Source: a virus
Direction: 5' to 3' (one strand)
DNA: 22,929 nucleotides
Virus record (IMG/VR): IMGVR_UViG_3300025135_000029
Span: 1 to 22,929 of that record
The number at the start of each line of letters is the position of its first letter. Positions within the stretch are counted from its first letter, which is position 1. The translations under genes and the position numbers were made by a program. Of the stretch, positions 6,676 to 12,044 are shown piece by piece. Under the pieces are notes generated by a model. It had not been told where the DNA came from and did not search any database. It was given only the letters and a program-made list of their open reading frames with translations.

Positions 6676-6887
6676 AAGAATCAATATTTAACCCATCAAT
6701 AAGCCACAAAGACAAACAAGGTCGCCCTTTTAGGTTGTCAAAAACCGAAATAATAGGAACGATTGAAAAAAAATACATTAACGGGGAGTATAGAAGCTGC
6801 ACCCGCCACACTTTCAAATACCTTGACAAAGAGCAGCCGATATTCTTTGAAATAGAATTAGACTGGAATAATAAATTAATAAAATAA
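6672..6887 (+). CDS. Small hypothetical protein (71 aa)
   Basis: 71 residues from a TTG start overlapping the helicase stop (TTGA, 6672-6675); no ATG exists in frame. Residues 14-40 contain DKQGRPFRLSKTEIIGTIEKKYING, then a beta-rich tail FKYLDKEQPIFFEIELDW. No known domain is recognised. Overlap with the helicase implies coupled translation and a supporting role in replication. The stop codon ends 2 bases before the palindromic operator-like element at 6890. Confidence 0.55.
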   Translation: MKESIFNPSISHKDKQGRPFRLSKTEIIGTIEKKYINGEYRSCTRHTFKYLDKEQPIFFEIELDWNNKLIK

Positions 6888-6889
6888 AC

Positions 6890-6914
6890 TTTACCATTTA
6901 CAGTAAACAGTAAA
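6890..6914 (+). promoter_or_regulatory. Operator-like 25-base palindrome with two half-sites on each side
   Basis: Two TTTAC units (6890-6894, 6897-6901) are followed, across the single base A6902, by two inverted GTAAA units (6903-6907, 6910-6914). The units repeat every 7 bases and the whole is a near-perfect dyad, with only the CA spacers mismatched. It lies in the 40-base gap before a gene for a DnaA/HTH-like protein (ATG at 6928). This suggests an autoregulatory binding site or a replication-origin element. As RNA it could also fold as a 10-bp hairpin. Confidence 0.5.
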
Positions 6915-6927
6915 CAAACTAAAAATT

Positions 6928-7377
6928 ATGATTACATTAACAAAAATAAAAGAAATAATTGAAGCAAATTCTAAAGCAAAAGTAACACACAAATCAAAGC
7001 TAGGAAGGCAGAATAGGGATTTATTTATTATCCTTTGTAGAAAGTACACCGACGCAACACCCACTGATGTTTCAATATTTTTGGATGTGTCAAATTCCAT
7101 TGTTTTGAACGCCAAGAGAAATTATAAAATCCTAAAACAAAAAGACCACAATTTTAAGATAAAAGCTAAAAAAATAAAACATATAATTTGGACGGAAACC
7201 GAAAATTTAAAAGAATTAACACCCAATTTCTCATACGTAAAAAAAGAAAGCAAGCACTTAATTAATTTAAGTCACCTCCCAGATAATATTAGAGAAAATG
7301 TAATGGAACGTATGGAAATTATAGTAAAAATGGAATCCTTAAAAGTTATGAATTACAGGGAAAGTGTTAAAGTTTAA
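6928..7377 (+). CDS. DnaA domain IV-like DNA-binding protein
   Basis: 149 residues. The first 65 residues, KVTHKSKLGRQNRDLFIILCRKYTDATPTDVSIFLDVSNSIVLNAKRNYKIL, follow the layout of the DnaA C-terminal DNA-binding domain. Basic residues are followed by a long helix, then T-x-x-x-x-x-S/T-x-F-L and a recognition segment SNSIVLNA, in the place of the DHSTVLHA signature. The remaining 80 residues are Lys-rich with no recognised fold. The protein may bind the adjacent palindrome or a phage origin. It lacks the AAA+ ATPase part of DnaA, so it cannot act as a full initiator. The domain call is by pattern; an unrelated HTH is the alternative. Confidence 0.55.
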   Translation: MITLTKIKEIIEANSKAKVTHKSKLGRQNRDLFIILCRKYTDATPTDVSIFLDVSNSIVLNAKRNYKILKQKDHNFKIKAKKIKHIIWTETENLKELTPNFSYVKKESKHLINLSHLPDNIRENVMERMEIIVKMESLKVMNYRESVKV

Positions 7378-7394
7378 AATAAAGTGTGTTTTTG

Positions 7395-7425
7395 TTGTGT
7401 ATTAATAAAAAAATTTGTATATTTG
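7395..7425 (+). promoter_or_regulatory. Bacteroidota-type promoter (TTG-N20-TATATTTG)
   Basis: TTG at 7395-7397 and TATATTTG at 7418-7425 match the -33/-7 consensus with 20-base spacing, in the gap after the DnaA-like gene. The predicted start near 7430-7432 gives a leader of about 25 bases before the ATG at 7456, so a longer GTG-initiated frame from 7384 is unlikely. Confidence 0.72.
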
Positions 7426-7455
7426 TATCATACAAAAACCAAAATACTAGAAATT

Positions 7456-7674
7456 ATGACAACTCAAAAATTTTTAACAAATTTAGAAATTACTCAAAAT
7501 GAATTATTTTCTAATCAACAAATTCTTTTAAATTCTTTCAATAACTTTTTAAAATATAACAAAGAATTTAAAATAGAATTTTTCAAAATGAATAAAGAAG
7601 ACCAAAACAATTTTTTTAAATATGTAGTTAATCACGTAATTGGAAAAATAGCAATAGAAAAAACATTTAACTAA
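7456..7674 (+). CDS. Small hypothetical protein (72 aa)
   Basis: 72 residues starting at ATG 7456 (MTTQKFLTNLEITQNELF). The frame is open from 7384, but the promoter box at 7418-7425 makes the upstream part non-coding. The protein is helical and rich in Asn, Phe and Lys, with two Phe-rich amphipathic stretches (NSFNNFLKYNKEFKIEFFKM). No recognised domain. It heads a short operon of very small genes and is followed 8 bases later by a GC-rich hairpin, so expression of the downstream genes may be reduced relative to this one. Confidence 0.55.
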   Translation: MTTQKFLTNLEITQNELFSNQQILLNSFNNFLKYNKEFKIEFFKMNKEDQNNFFKYVVNHVIGKIAIEKTFN

Positions 7675-7682
7675 AAAAAACA

Positions 7683-7702
7683 GGGGCTTAACCGCCCCTT
7701 TT
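7683..7702 (+). terminator. Hairpin plus T run, copy 1 (possible terminator or attenuator)
   Basis: GGGGC (7683-7687) and GCCCC (7694-7698) pair around a TTAACC loop, followed by TTTT (7699-7702) and preceded by an A tract that can extend the stem against the Ts. The 21 bases 7683-7703 recur exactly at 7955-7975. The ATG of the next gene is only 6 bases after the T run, so partial read-through must occur unless another promoter is used. Confidence 0.55.
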
Positions 7703-7708
7703 ACCACT

Positions 7709-7948
7709 ATGACAACTACAATCGAAATTATCAAAAATGAACTTAAAGAAAATAATCTTCCATTTACAGGTGCTTATGAGCGTATGCCTTTAATGATGCT
7801 TGAAGTAATAAACAATATTAAGCGTTTTGGGGTTGATGCAATAAACAACAGTACTTTAGGAAGAGCCACTAAAAGAATAGCTTTGCAATTGGCAGAAAAA
7901 GACACAAGAGAATTAGTTATTATTAACGGAAAAACAATTTTAAGATAA
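7709..7948 (+). CDS. Small hypothetical protein flanked by hairpin copies (79 aa)
   Basis: 79 residues, MTTTIEIIKNELKENNLPFTGAYERMPLMMLEVINNIKRF followed by a helical VDAINNSTLGRATKRIALQLAEKD and a terminal strand LVIINGKTIL. No recognised family and no membrane segment. It is bracketed by two exact copies of a 21-base hairpin, so it looks like a self-contained cassette that could have been gained or could be lost by recombination between the repeats. Both hairpin copies end in ACTATG-type junctions, placing the start codon immediately behind the stem. Confidence 0.6.
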   Translation: MTTTIEIIKNELKENNLPFTGAYERMPLMMLEVINNIKRFGVDAINNSTLGRATKRIALQLAEKDTRELVIINGKTILR

Positions 7949-7954
7949 AAATAC

Positions 7955-7974
7955 GGGGCTTAACCGCCCCTTTT
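7955..7974 (+). terminator. Hairpin plus T run, copy 2 (possible terminator or attenuator)
   Basis: This is identical to copy 1: GGGGC (7955-7959), loop TTAACC, GCCCC (7966-7970), TTTT (7971-7974). It lies 6 bases after the stop at 7948 and 4 bases before the next ATG (7979). The placement of both copies right behind a stop and right before an ATG is the same. Confidence 0.55.
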
Positions 7975-7978
7975 AACT

Positions 7979-8155
7979 ATGAAAACAAGAGTAAACATAT
8001 CAATAAACAAAGACCTACACGATAAGCACAAAGGCAAATTCTCGGCAAAGGTTAGGGAATGCCTAAAGCTGAAAGATACCTTGCAAGAACTTAAAGAGCA
8101 ATACCCAAACGACCAGATGCTCGGTGCGGTGGTAAGGAATATTTTAAATAATTAG
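7979..8155 (+). CDS. Very small hypothetical protein (58 aa), possibly ribbon-helix-helix-like
   Basis: 58 residues: MKTRVNISINKDLHDKHKGKFSAKVRECLKLKDTLQEL and a short helical tail ending VVRNILNN. The N-terminal strand (RVNISINKDL) followed by two helices resembles small ribbon-helix-helix DNA-binding proteins, but the match is loose. The ATG directly follows hairpin copy 2. It is 5 bases from the next small gene. Coding is supported by tight spacing and composition. Confidence 0.5.
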   Translation: MKTRVNISINKDLHDKHKGKFSAKVRECLKLKDTLQELKEQYPNDQMLGAVVRNILNN

Positions 8156-8160
8156 AAACT

Positions 8161-8316
8161 ATGAACGAACAACAAAAGCAACTAATAAAAGACCTTTACA
8201 AAAAAGGAGGCTACGAGCAAAAACAATTAATAAAGGAAGCGTTCCCTGAGATGTTTATGCAAGAAGAAACAATCCACCTATTCGGGAATATGTACAAAAT
8301 CAGTTTAATAAATTAA
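8161..8316 (+). CDS. Very small hypothetical protein (51 aa)
   Basis: 51 residues beginning MNEQQKQLIKDLYKKGGYEQKQLIKEAFPEMF and ending in a beta-rich FGNMYKISLIN. The Gln/Lys-rich helical N-terminus has no recognised domain. ATG is 5 bases after the previous stop and its own TAA is 3 bases before the next ATG, so it belongs to the small-gene operon. Too short for confident homology by eye. Confidence 0.5.
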   Translation: MNEQQKQLIKDLYKKGGYEQKQLIKEAFPEMFMQEETIHLFGNMYKISLIN

Positions 8317-8319
8317 GAT

Positions 8320-8496
8320 ATGATACCACTATCACTTATCACACTCGGAATTATACTTGCAGGCTCAGGATTCTATCAGCTGAAGAGGCCTAAATTATAC
8401 CCAAAAGAACAAGAAGAAAAAGAAATACAAACGGGATTTATACTTGTTGGAATTATATTTGTATTTTTGGGAATGTTTATATTGTTATTAAAATAA
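8320..8496 (+). CDS. Small two-pass membrane protein (58 aa)
   Basis: 58 residues with two hydrophobic segments, about 3-19 (PLSLITLGIILAGSGFY) and 40-57 (FILVGIIFVFLGMFILLL), joined by a charged loop KRPKLYPKEQEEKEIQ. The hairpin topology with a charged loop is compatible with a small holin or another phage inner-membrane protein. Without a neighbouring endolysin in this window, a holin role is speculative. The -33 TTG of the next promoter lies inside its last codons. Confidence 0.55.
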   Translation: MIPLSLITLGIILAGSGFYQLKRPKLYPKEQEEKEIQTGFILVGIIFVFLGMFILLLK

Positions 8497-8510
8497 AAAT
8501 ACTATATTTG
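8482..8510 (+). promoter_or_regulatory. Bacteroidota-type promoter with nearly no leader (TTG-N18-TATATTTG)
   Basis: TTG at 8482-8484 and TATATTTG at 8503-8510 fit the consensus with 18-base spacing. The ATG of the sigma-like gene is at 8516, only 5 bases after the -7 box, so transcription should start at or within a few bases of the ATG. This predicts a leaderless or near-leaderless mRNA. Confidence 0.72.
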
Positions 8511-8515
8511 CGAGT

Positions 8516-8929
8516 ATGGATAAAATAACCTCGCAGCATAAAAAATGGGTTTCAATTAGCGAAACACTTGGTGCAGGTGATATGGCTGAAGATTTAGTGC
8601 AAGATACTTACATAAAATGCCTAAAGATAAAGAGAATAATAACAGAGCCATTTTTTTATTTTTGCCTTAGAAGCACTATAATAGATTATTTTAGAGAAAG
8701 TCAAAAGGTATTTTATCAGGTAGACACAGAAACCGAAAGCATACCCGATGAGATTTATCAATTTATAAATAAAATGTACTGGTACGATAAAATGATTTAT
8801 CTATCTTATATGCAGGATGGCATAAAGATTGAAGAGATAGCACGAAAAACAAATAAAAGCCATCAGGCAATTTCAAAAACAATAATAAAATGCAATACAT
8901 TAATTAAAAACTTTGTAAATGGCAAATAA
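8516..8929 (+). CDS. Small sigma-70-like (ECF-type) transcription factor
   Basis: 137 residues, with a compact region 2-like part and a region 4-like HTH. The first includes GDMAEDLVQDTYIKCLK (21-37) and FFYFCLRSTIIDYFRESQK (46-64), matching the D-x-x-Q-D-x-F/Y and F-x-Y-x-x-x-x-x-x-x-x-D-x-x-R patterns of region 2. The second is MIYLSYMQDGIKIEEIARKTNKSHQAISKTIIK (about 93-125). It would bind host RNA polymerase and redirect it to phage promoters, probably of the late genes that follow. The short linker and divergent sequence could also mean a terminase-like HTH or host-takeover regulator. ATG 8516 is favoured because region 2 begins soon after it. It overlaps the next gene by 11 bases. Confidence 0.72.
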   Translation: MDKITSQHKKWVSISETLGAGDMAEDLVQDTYIKCLKIKRIITEPFFYFCLRSTIIDYFRESQKVFYQVDTETESIPDEIYQFINKMYWYDKMIYLSYMQDGIKIEEIARKTNKSHQAISKTIIKCNTLIKNFVNGK

Positions 8930-9332
8930 AAAGAAAAGCAAAGGCTTAGGAGATACAGTAGCAAAAGTGACCAAAGCCACAGGTATTGATAAAGTAGTTA
9001 AGGCAATAGCAGGAGATGATTGTGGGTGTGATGAAAGAAAGGAACTGCTTAACAAATGGTTTCCATATAAGAAAGTAGAATGCCTTACAGATAATGATTA
9101 CGAATATCTTGGTAATTTATTTGAACAAAAGAAAAGCACTATTTCAATTTCAGAGCAAAGAGATTTAATGGGAATTTACTTAAGGGTCTTCAATGAAAAA
9201 CTACAAGACACATCTTGCGCAAGTTGCTGGAGGGATTATGTAAACAACTTAAAACAGGTTTATTTAGAAACCCAAAAAGATAAGATTGCATCTATTGAAG
9301 TAACTTTGGAAGTAGATAAGGAAATTGAATAA
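8919..9332 (+). CDS. Conserved hypothetical protein upstream of terminase (137 aa)
   Basis: 137 residues. A basic start, MANKKKSKGLGDTVAKVTKATGIDKVVKAIAGDDCGCDERKELLNKWFPYKK, is followed by a helical body and a CASCWRDYVNNL motif. Two Cys clusters (CGC near 35-37, CxxC near 99-102) could bind zinc or a metal. Similar Bacteroidota phage proteins with the GLGDTVxKxTKATGI...AGDDCGCDERKE start precede terminase genes, from memory. Function is unknown; the context hints at packaging or capsid assembly. It overlaps the preceding sigma-like gene by 11 bases and is followed by the terminase small subunit. Confidence 0.6.
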   Translation: MANKKKSKGLGDTVAKVTKATGIDKVVKAIAGDDCGCDERKELLNKWFPYKKVECLTDNDYEYLGNLFEQKKSTISISEQRDLMGIYLRVFNEKLQDTSCASCWRDYVNNLKQVYLETQKDKIASIEVTLEVDKEIE

Positions 9333-9348
9333 ACAAAAATTTTCAATA

Positions 9349-9624
9349 ATGGGAGATAAAAGAAAAAATAATGGAGGGGCGAGAATTGGTGCAGGTAGAC
9401 GACCAAAAGCTGATGAGTTGAAATTCTTAGAACGTTTAGATAATGTTATTGATAAAGACGATGCAATTGAAAAGTTAAAAGAATTTATTATTGAGGGTAA
9501 TTTTAATGCCCTTAAATTATATCTTGAATATCGATTCGGTAAACCAAAAGAAACAATAGATAATAATATTTATTTAAACGAACAATTCAATATAAAGGAT
9601 ATTTATAAAGTTGAAGAAACATAG
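9349..9624 (+). CDS. Terminase small subunit candidate
   Basis: 91 residues from ATG 9349; an earlier TTG at 9325 would overlap the upstream gene and adds only 8 residues, so I prefer the ATG. The N-terminus MGDKRKNNGGARIGAGRRPKA is basic and disordered (the GGARIGAGR-type motif is frequent in phage small terminases). A helical ALKLYLEYRFGKPKETID segment follows. No clear HTH is visible, so the role in recognising the packaging site is inferred mainly from position immediately before the large subunit, with a 14-base overlap. Other DNA-binding proteins remain possible. Confidence 0.6.
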   Translation: MGDKRKNNGGARIGAGRRPKADELKFLERLDNVIDKDDAIEKLKEFIIEGNFNALKLYLEYRFGKPKETIDNNIYLNEQFNIKDIYKVEET

Positions 9625-10813
9625 GGACACTTGGGACTTATTAGGAAGCAATACTCGATTCTTTGTCATAACAGGTGGCAGGGGCTCAGGTAAGAGTTTT
9701 GAGGTTGGCAGATTCGCCAGCCTTTTGTCGTTTGAAAGTGGCAACAAGATTCTGTTTACAAGGCAAACGATGACAAGTGCCCATCTATCAATCATTCCAG
9801 AGTTTCAAGAAAAATTAGACTTATTAAATATCGGATTTAACTTTGAAGTCAACCGTAGTGAGATTGTAAATAAAGCCTCCAGAAGCGAGATAATTTTTAA
9901 AGGGCTAAAGACTTCAAGCGGAGACCAAACAGCAAACCTAAAGTCATTGCAAGGCGTTACAACGTGGATAATGGACGAAGCCGAAGAACTCACAGACGAA
10001 GCGACCTTTGATAAGATAAATTTATCCATAAGACAAAAGGGCGTACAAAATAGAGTTATCTTAATACTAAACCCCGCCACTAAAGAGCATTGGATATATA
10101 AACGATTCTTTGAAGATGCAGGGGTGCAGGAAGGGTTCACAGGCTCAAAAGGAAACACCACATACATACATACCACATACCTAGATAACTATGATAATTT
10201 AGACGAAAGTTTTATTAATGAGGTGGAGCGTATAAAGAAGTCAAACCCTGAGAAATATAAGCACGTTATTTTGGGTGGTTGGCTTGACAAAGCTGAGGGG
10301 GTTGTATTCACGAATTGGAAGTTTGGCAAGTTCAACCCGGATGGATTGCAAACATCTTGTGGGATGGATTTTGGATTCAGTGTTGACCCAGATACATTGA
10401 CAGAAATAGCTATTGACAAAATCAAAAAGAAAATATACGTCAAGCAGCATATCTACTCAAACGGAATTAAGACTCACGTACTGGCACCAAAGATACTTAA
10501 TTCAGTAGGTAATAAATTAATAATTGCAGATAGTGCAGAGCCTCGTTTGATTGCCGACTTAAAACATTTAGGAGTAAATATTCAAGGAGTAAAAAAAGGT
10601 ACAATAGAAAGCGGCATATTAAGAATGCAGGATTTTGAAATAATAGTTGAGGAAAACTCAAATGATGTTGCAAAGGAATTAAATAACTATTGTTATGCAG
10701 ACAAAGGGAGTAATTTATACCTTGATAAATACAACCACGCAATTGATGGAATTAGATACAATGTGATGTTTCACTTAGATAACCCAAACAAAGGAAATTA
10801 CGCAATACATTAA
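9611..10813 (+). CDS. terL: Terminase large subunit
   Basis: 400 residues, typical of the shorter PBSX/Terminase_3-like TerL. The N-terminal ATPase has Walker A GGRGSGKS (22-29), Walker B with TTWIMDEAEEL (Asp122, Glu123) and coupling motif LILNPATKEHW (151-161). The C-terminal RNase H-like nuclease has GMDFGFSVDPD (Asp253), IIADSAEPR and a final DGIRYNV, which carry the metal-binding acidic residues. It packages DNA into the prohead and cuts it. Start is TTG 9611, overlapping the small subunit by 14 bases; there is no useful in-frame ATG before Walker A, and a start 21 codons before it suits this family. Confidence 0.92.
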   Translation: MKKHRDTWDLLGSNTRFFVITGGRGSGKSFEVGRFASLLSFESGNKILFTRQTMTSAHLSIIPEFQEKLDLLNIGFNFEVNRSEIVNKASRSEIIFKGLKTSSGDQTANLKSLQGVTTWIMDEAEELTDEATFDKINLSIRQKGVQNRVILILNPATKEHWIYKRFFEDAGVQEGFTGSKGNTTYIHTTYLDNYDNLDESFINEVERIKKSNPEKYKHVILGGWLDKAEGVVFTNWKFGKFNPDGLQTSCGMDFGFSVDPDTLTEIAIDKIKKKIYVKQHIYSNGIKTHVLAPKILNSVGNKLIIADSAEPRLIADLKHLGVNIQGVKKGTIESGILRMQDFEIIVEENSNDVAKELNNYCYADKGSNLYLDKYNHAIDGIRYNVMFHLDNPNKGNYAIH

Positions 10814-10816
10814 GAT

Positions 10817-11449
10817 ATGACAATTAAAATACCAGAGAATTTAAACGAAGTAAGATTAGAGCAATACCAAGAGTATTTAAAATTAACCAACAGGCCAGAC
10901 CTTAATGAAGATTACGCCAAACTAAAAGCGGTTAGCATATTCTGTGATTTAGATTTGGAGACTGTTAGAAAAATAAAGCTCAATGATATTAATGAAATAC
11001 TGGAGCAGATAGATAGCGTTTTTAAAGTTGCAACCCCGCATTTAAAAAGGTTTAAACACAAGGGCGTTGAATATGGATTCATTCCAAACCTTGAAGATAT
11101 AACAGCAGGTGAGCATATTGATGCAGAGAAATACCTATCGGACTTTAAAACGTTTCATAAGGCAATGGCAGTACTTTACAGACCCGTTATTACAAGTTTT
11201 AACAATATGTACACTATTGAAAAATACAACGGCTCAGAGGCTTATAGTGAGATAATGAAAGAAGTATCAGTTGAGGTTTATTTAGGCGCGTATCTTTTTT
11301 TTTGGAATTTAGCAAGCGAATTAATATTAGATATGAAAACCTCTTCACAAACTCAGGAAATTCAACAAGCGGTGAAGAAGGCTTTGGAAAAAAATGGGGA
11401 TGGTACACAAGTTTATACGCAGCTGCAAAAGGGGATGTCCTTAAATTAA
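10817..11449 (+). CDS. Tail assembly chaperone-like protein, G-like part with frameshift to T-like part
   Basis: 210 residues from ATG 10817, 3 bases after terL. The helical body, with RLEQYQEYLKLTNRPDLNEDYAKLKAV and VYLGAYLFFWNLASELILDM, has no enzyme motif. Near its 3' end, a slippery A AAA AAT stretch (11389-11395) would shift ribosomes to frame -1, giving a fusion of about 244 residues with the downstream frame. This G/GT arrangement is characteristic of tail assembly chaperones, which keep tape measure protein soluble before tail-tube assembly. No start codon other than TTG serves the second frame. The role is inferred from genetic layout; the sequence itself is not recognisably related to lambda gpG. 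Position beside terL is unusual. Confidence 0.65.
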   Translation: MTIKIPENLNEVRLEQYQEYLKLTNRPDLNEDYAKLKAVSIFCDLDLETVRKIKLNDINEILEQIDSVFKVATPHLKRFKHKGVEYGFIPNLEDITAGEHIDAEKYLSDFKTFHKAMAVLYRPVITSFNNMYTIEKYNGSEAYSEIMKEVSVEVYLGAYLFFWNLASELILDMKTSSQTQEIQQAVKKALEKNGDGTQVYTQLQKGMSLN

Positions 11450-11550
11450 AAGAGGTAGCAGAGCTGCCATTGCATCAATTATTAACTTGGTTAATGTTCA
11501 CGAAAGAAAACAACGAATTAGAAATTCAAAAAATAAAAAATAGACGATGA
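11302..11550 (+). CDS. T-like second half of frameshifted tail chaperone
   Basis: This frame is open from a TTG at 11302 to TGA 11548-11550, but only the part from about 11395 (51 residues, WGWYTSLYAAAKGDVLKLKEVAEL then PLHQLLTWLMFTKENNELE) looks like a folded helical protein. The upstream residues read as noise from the overlapping gene. No ATG exists before the Met inside LLTWLMF. It is therefore most likely made only as the C-terminal half of a frameshift fusion with the preceding gene. Its stop overlaps the ATG of the next gene (ATGA at 11547-11550), which indicates that ribosomes do reach it and couple to the next gene. Confidence 0.6.
   Translation: MEFSKRINIRYENLFTNSGNSTSGEEGFGKKWGWYTSLYAAAKGDVLKLKEVAELPLHQLLTWLMFTKENNELEIQKIKNRR
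11389..11395 (+). other. Predicted -1 ribosomal frameshift site (A AAA AAT)
   Basis: In the frame of the 210-residue gene this reads gaA AAA AAT GGG, matching the X XXY YYZ slippery pattern. A one-base backward slip continues with TGG GGA TGG TAC, giving WGWYTSLYAAAKGD, exactly where the conserved-looking part of the second frame begins. The product is about 244 residues. A run of nine Ts (11295-11303) upstream is a second possible but less likely slip site. Confidence 0.65.
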
Positions 11551-12044
11551 TATATTTTATAATTCAAAAGATAAAAGACGCATTACAAGAAGACCCATTT
11601 GTTACAACGGTAACGGAAGGGGATATATTCGACGTGGACTTAAACAAAAAAACTTTATTCCCTTTGTCGCATATCATAGTAAACAACGCACAACATCAGG
11701 GCAACGTTTGGGAGTTTGGCATTTCAATTCTTTGTATGGATATTGTAGATGAAGGACAATTGACCGACAACAAGCTTGATATTTGGAACACTCAATTTTT
11801 AGTTGCCAATAGATTACTGGATAGATTAAATAGGGGGGATTTAGCTTATGATAATTTTCAGTTAGTAGCGAATCCAACTTTAGAGCCGTTCACAGAGAGA
11901 TTTGAAAACAGCCTCGCAGGTTGGAGTGTTGACTTTTCAATCCAAGTGAGAAATGATATGACTATTTGCGATGACGTAATAAAAACATTTGATAAAACCT
12001 TTGATAAAACCTTTGATAAAACCTTTGATAAAACCTTTAAATAA
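11547..12044 (+). CDS. Tail terminator/neck-like protein with FDKT tail
   Basis: 165 residues. The body has DALQEDPFVTTVTEGDIFDVDLNKKTLFPLSHIIVNNA, WEFGISILCMDIVDE and EPFTERFENSLAGWSVDFSIQVRNDMTICDD. This is recognisable from memory as a Bacteroidota siphophage neck or tail-completion protein; the alpha/beta layout resembles tail terminators such as gpU. After residue about 147 the protein ends in four tandem FDKT units, absent from what I expect for the family. It starts by ATGA overlap with the chaperone's second frame and ends one base into the next ATG (TAATG). The terminator role is inferred. Confidence 0.6.
   Translation: MIYFIIQKIKDALQEDPFVTTVTEGDIFDVDLNKKTLFPLSHIIVNNAQHQGNVWEFGISILCMDIVDEGQLTDNKLDIWNTQFLVANRLLDRLNRGDLAYDNFQLVANPTLEPFTERFENSLAGWSVDFSIQVRNDMTICDDVIKTFDKTFDKTFDKTFDKTFK
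11988..12035 (+). repeat. Four exact 12-base tandem repeats (TTTGATAAAACC)
   Basis: Units 11988-11999, 12000-12011, 12012-12023 and 12024-12035 are identical and encode FDKT each; a fifth, partial TTT follows before AAA TAA. The unit length is a multiple of three, so copy-number change leaves the frame intact and only changes the number of FDKT units at the end of the tail protein. Confidence 0.95.

Noticed and set aside
7384-7455. GTG-started N-terminal extension of the 72-residue gene
   Set aside because: It would include the promoter box at 7418-7425, which lies upstream of the probable transcript start.
8454-8461. TATATTTG box inside the small membrane protein gene
   Set aside because: No TTG at 17-23 bases upstream, and the bases encode part of the second hydrophobic helix; treated as chance.
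9325-9348. TTG-started extension of the terminase small subunit candidate
   Set aside because: ATG 9349 gives a typical basic start (MGDKRKNNGG) and avoids overlap with the upstream gene.
11295-11303. Nine-T run as the main frameshift site
   Set aside because: A slip here would translate about 30 non-protein-like residues of the second frame; the A AAA AAT site at 11389 joins directly to the plausible domain.
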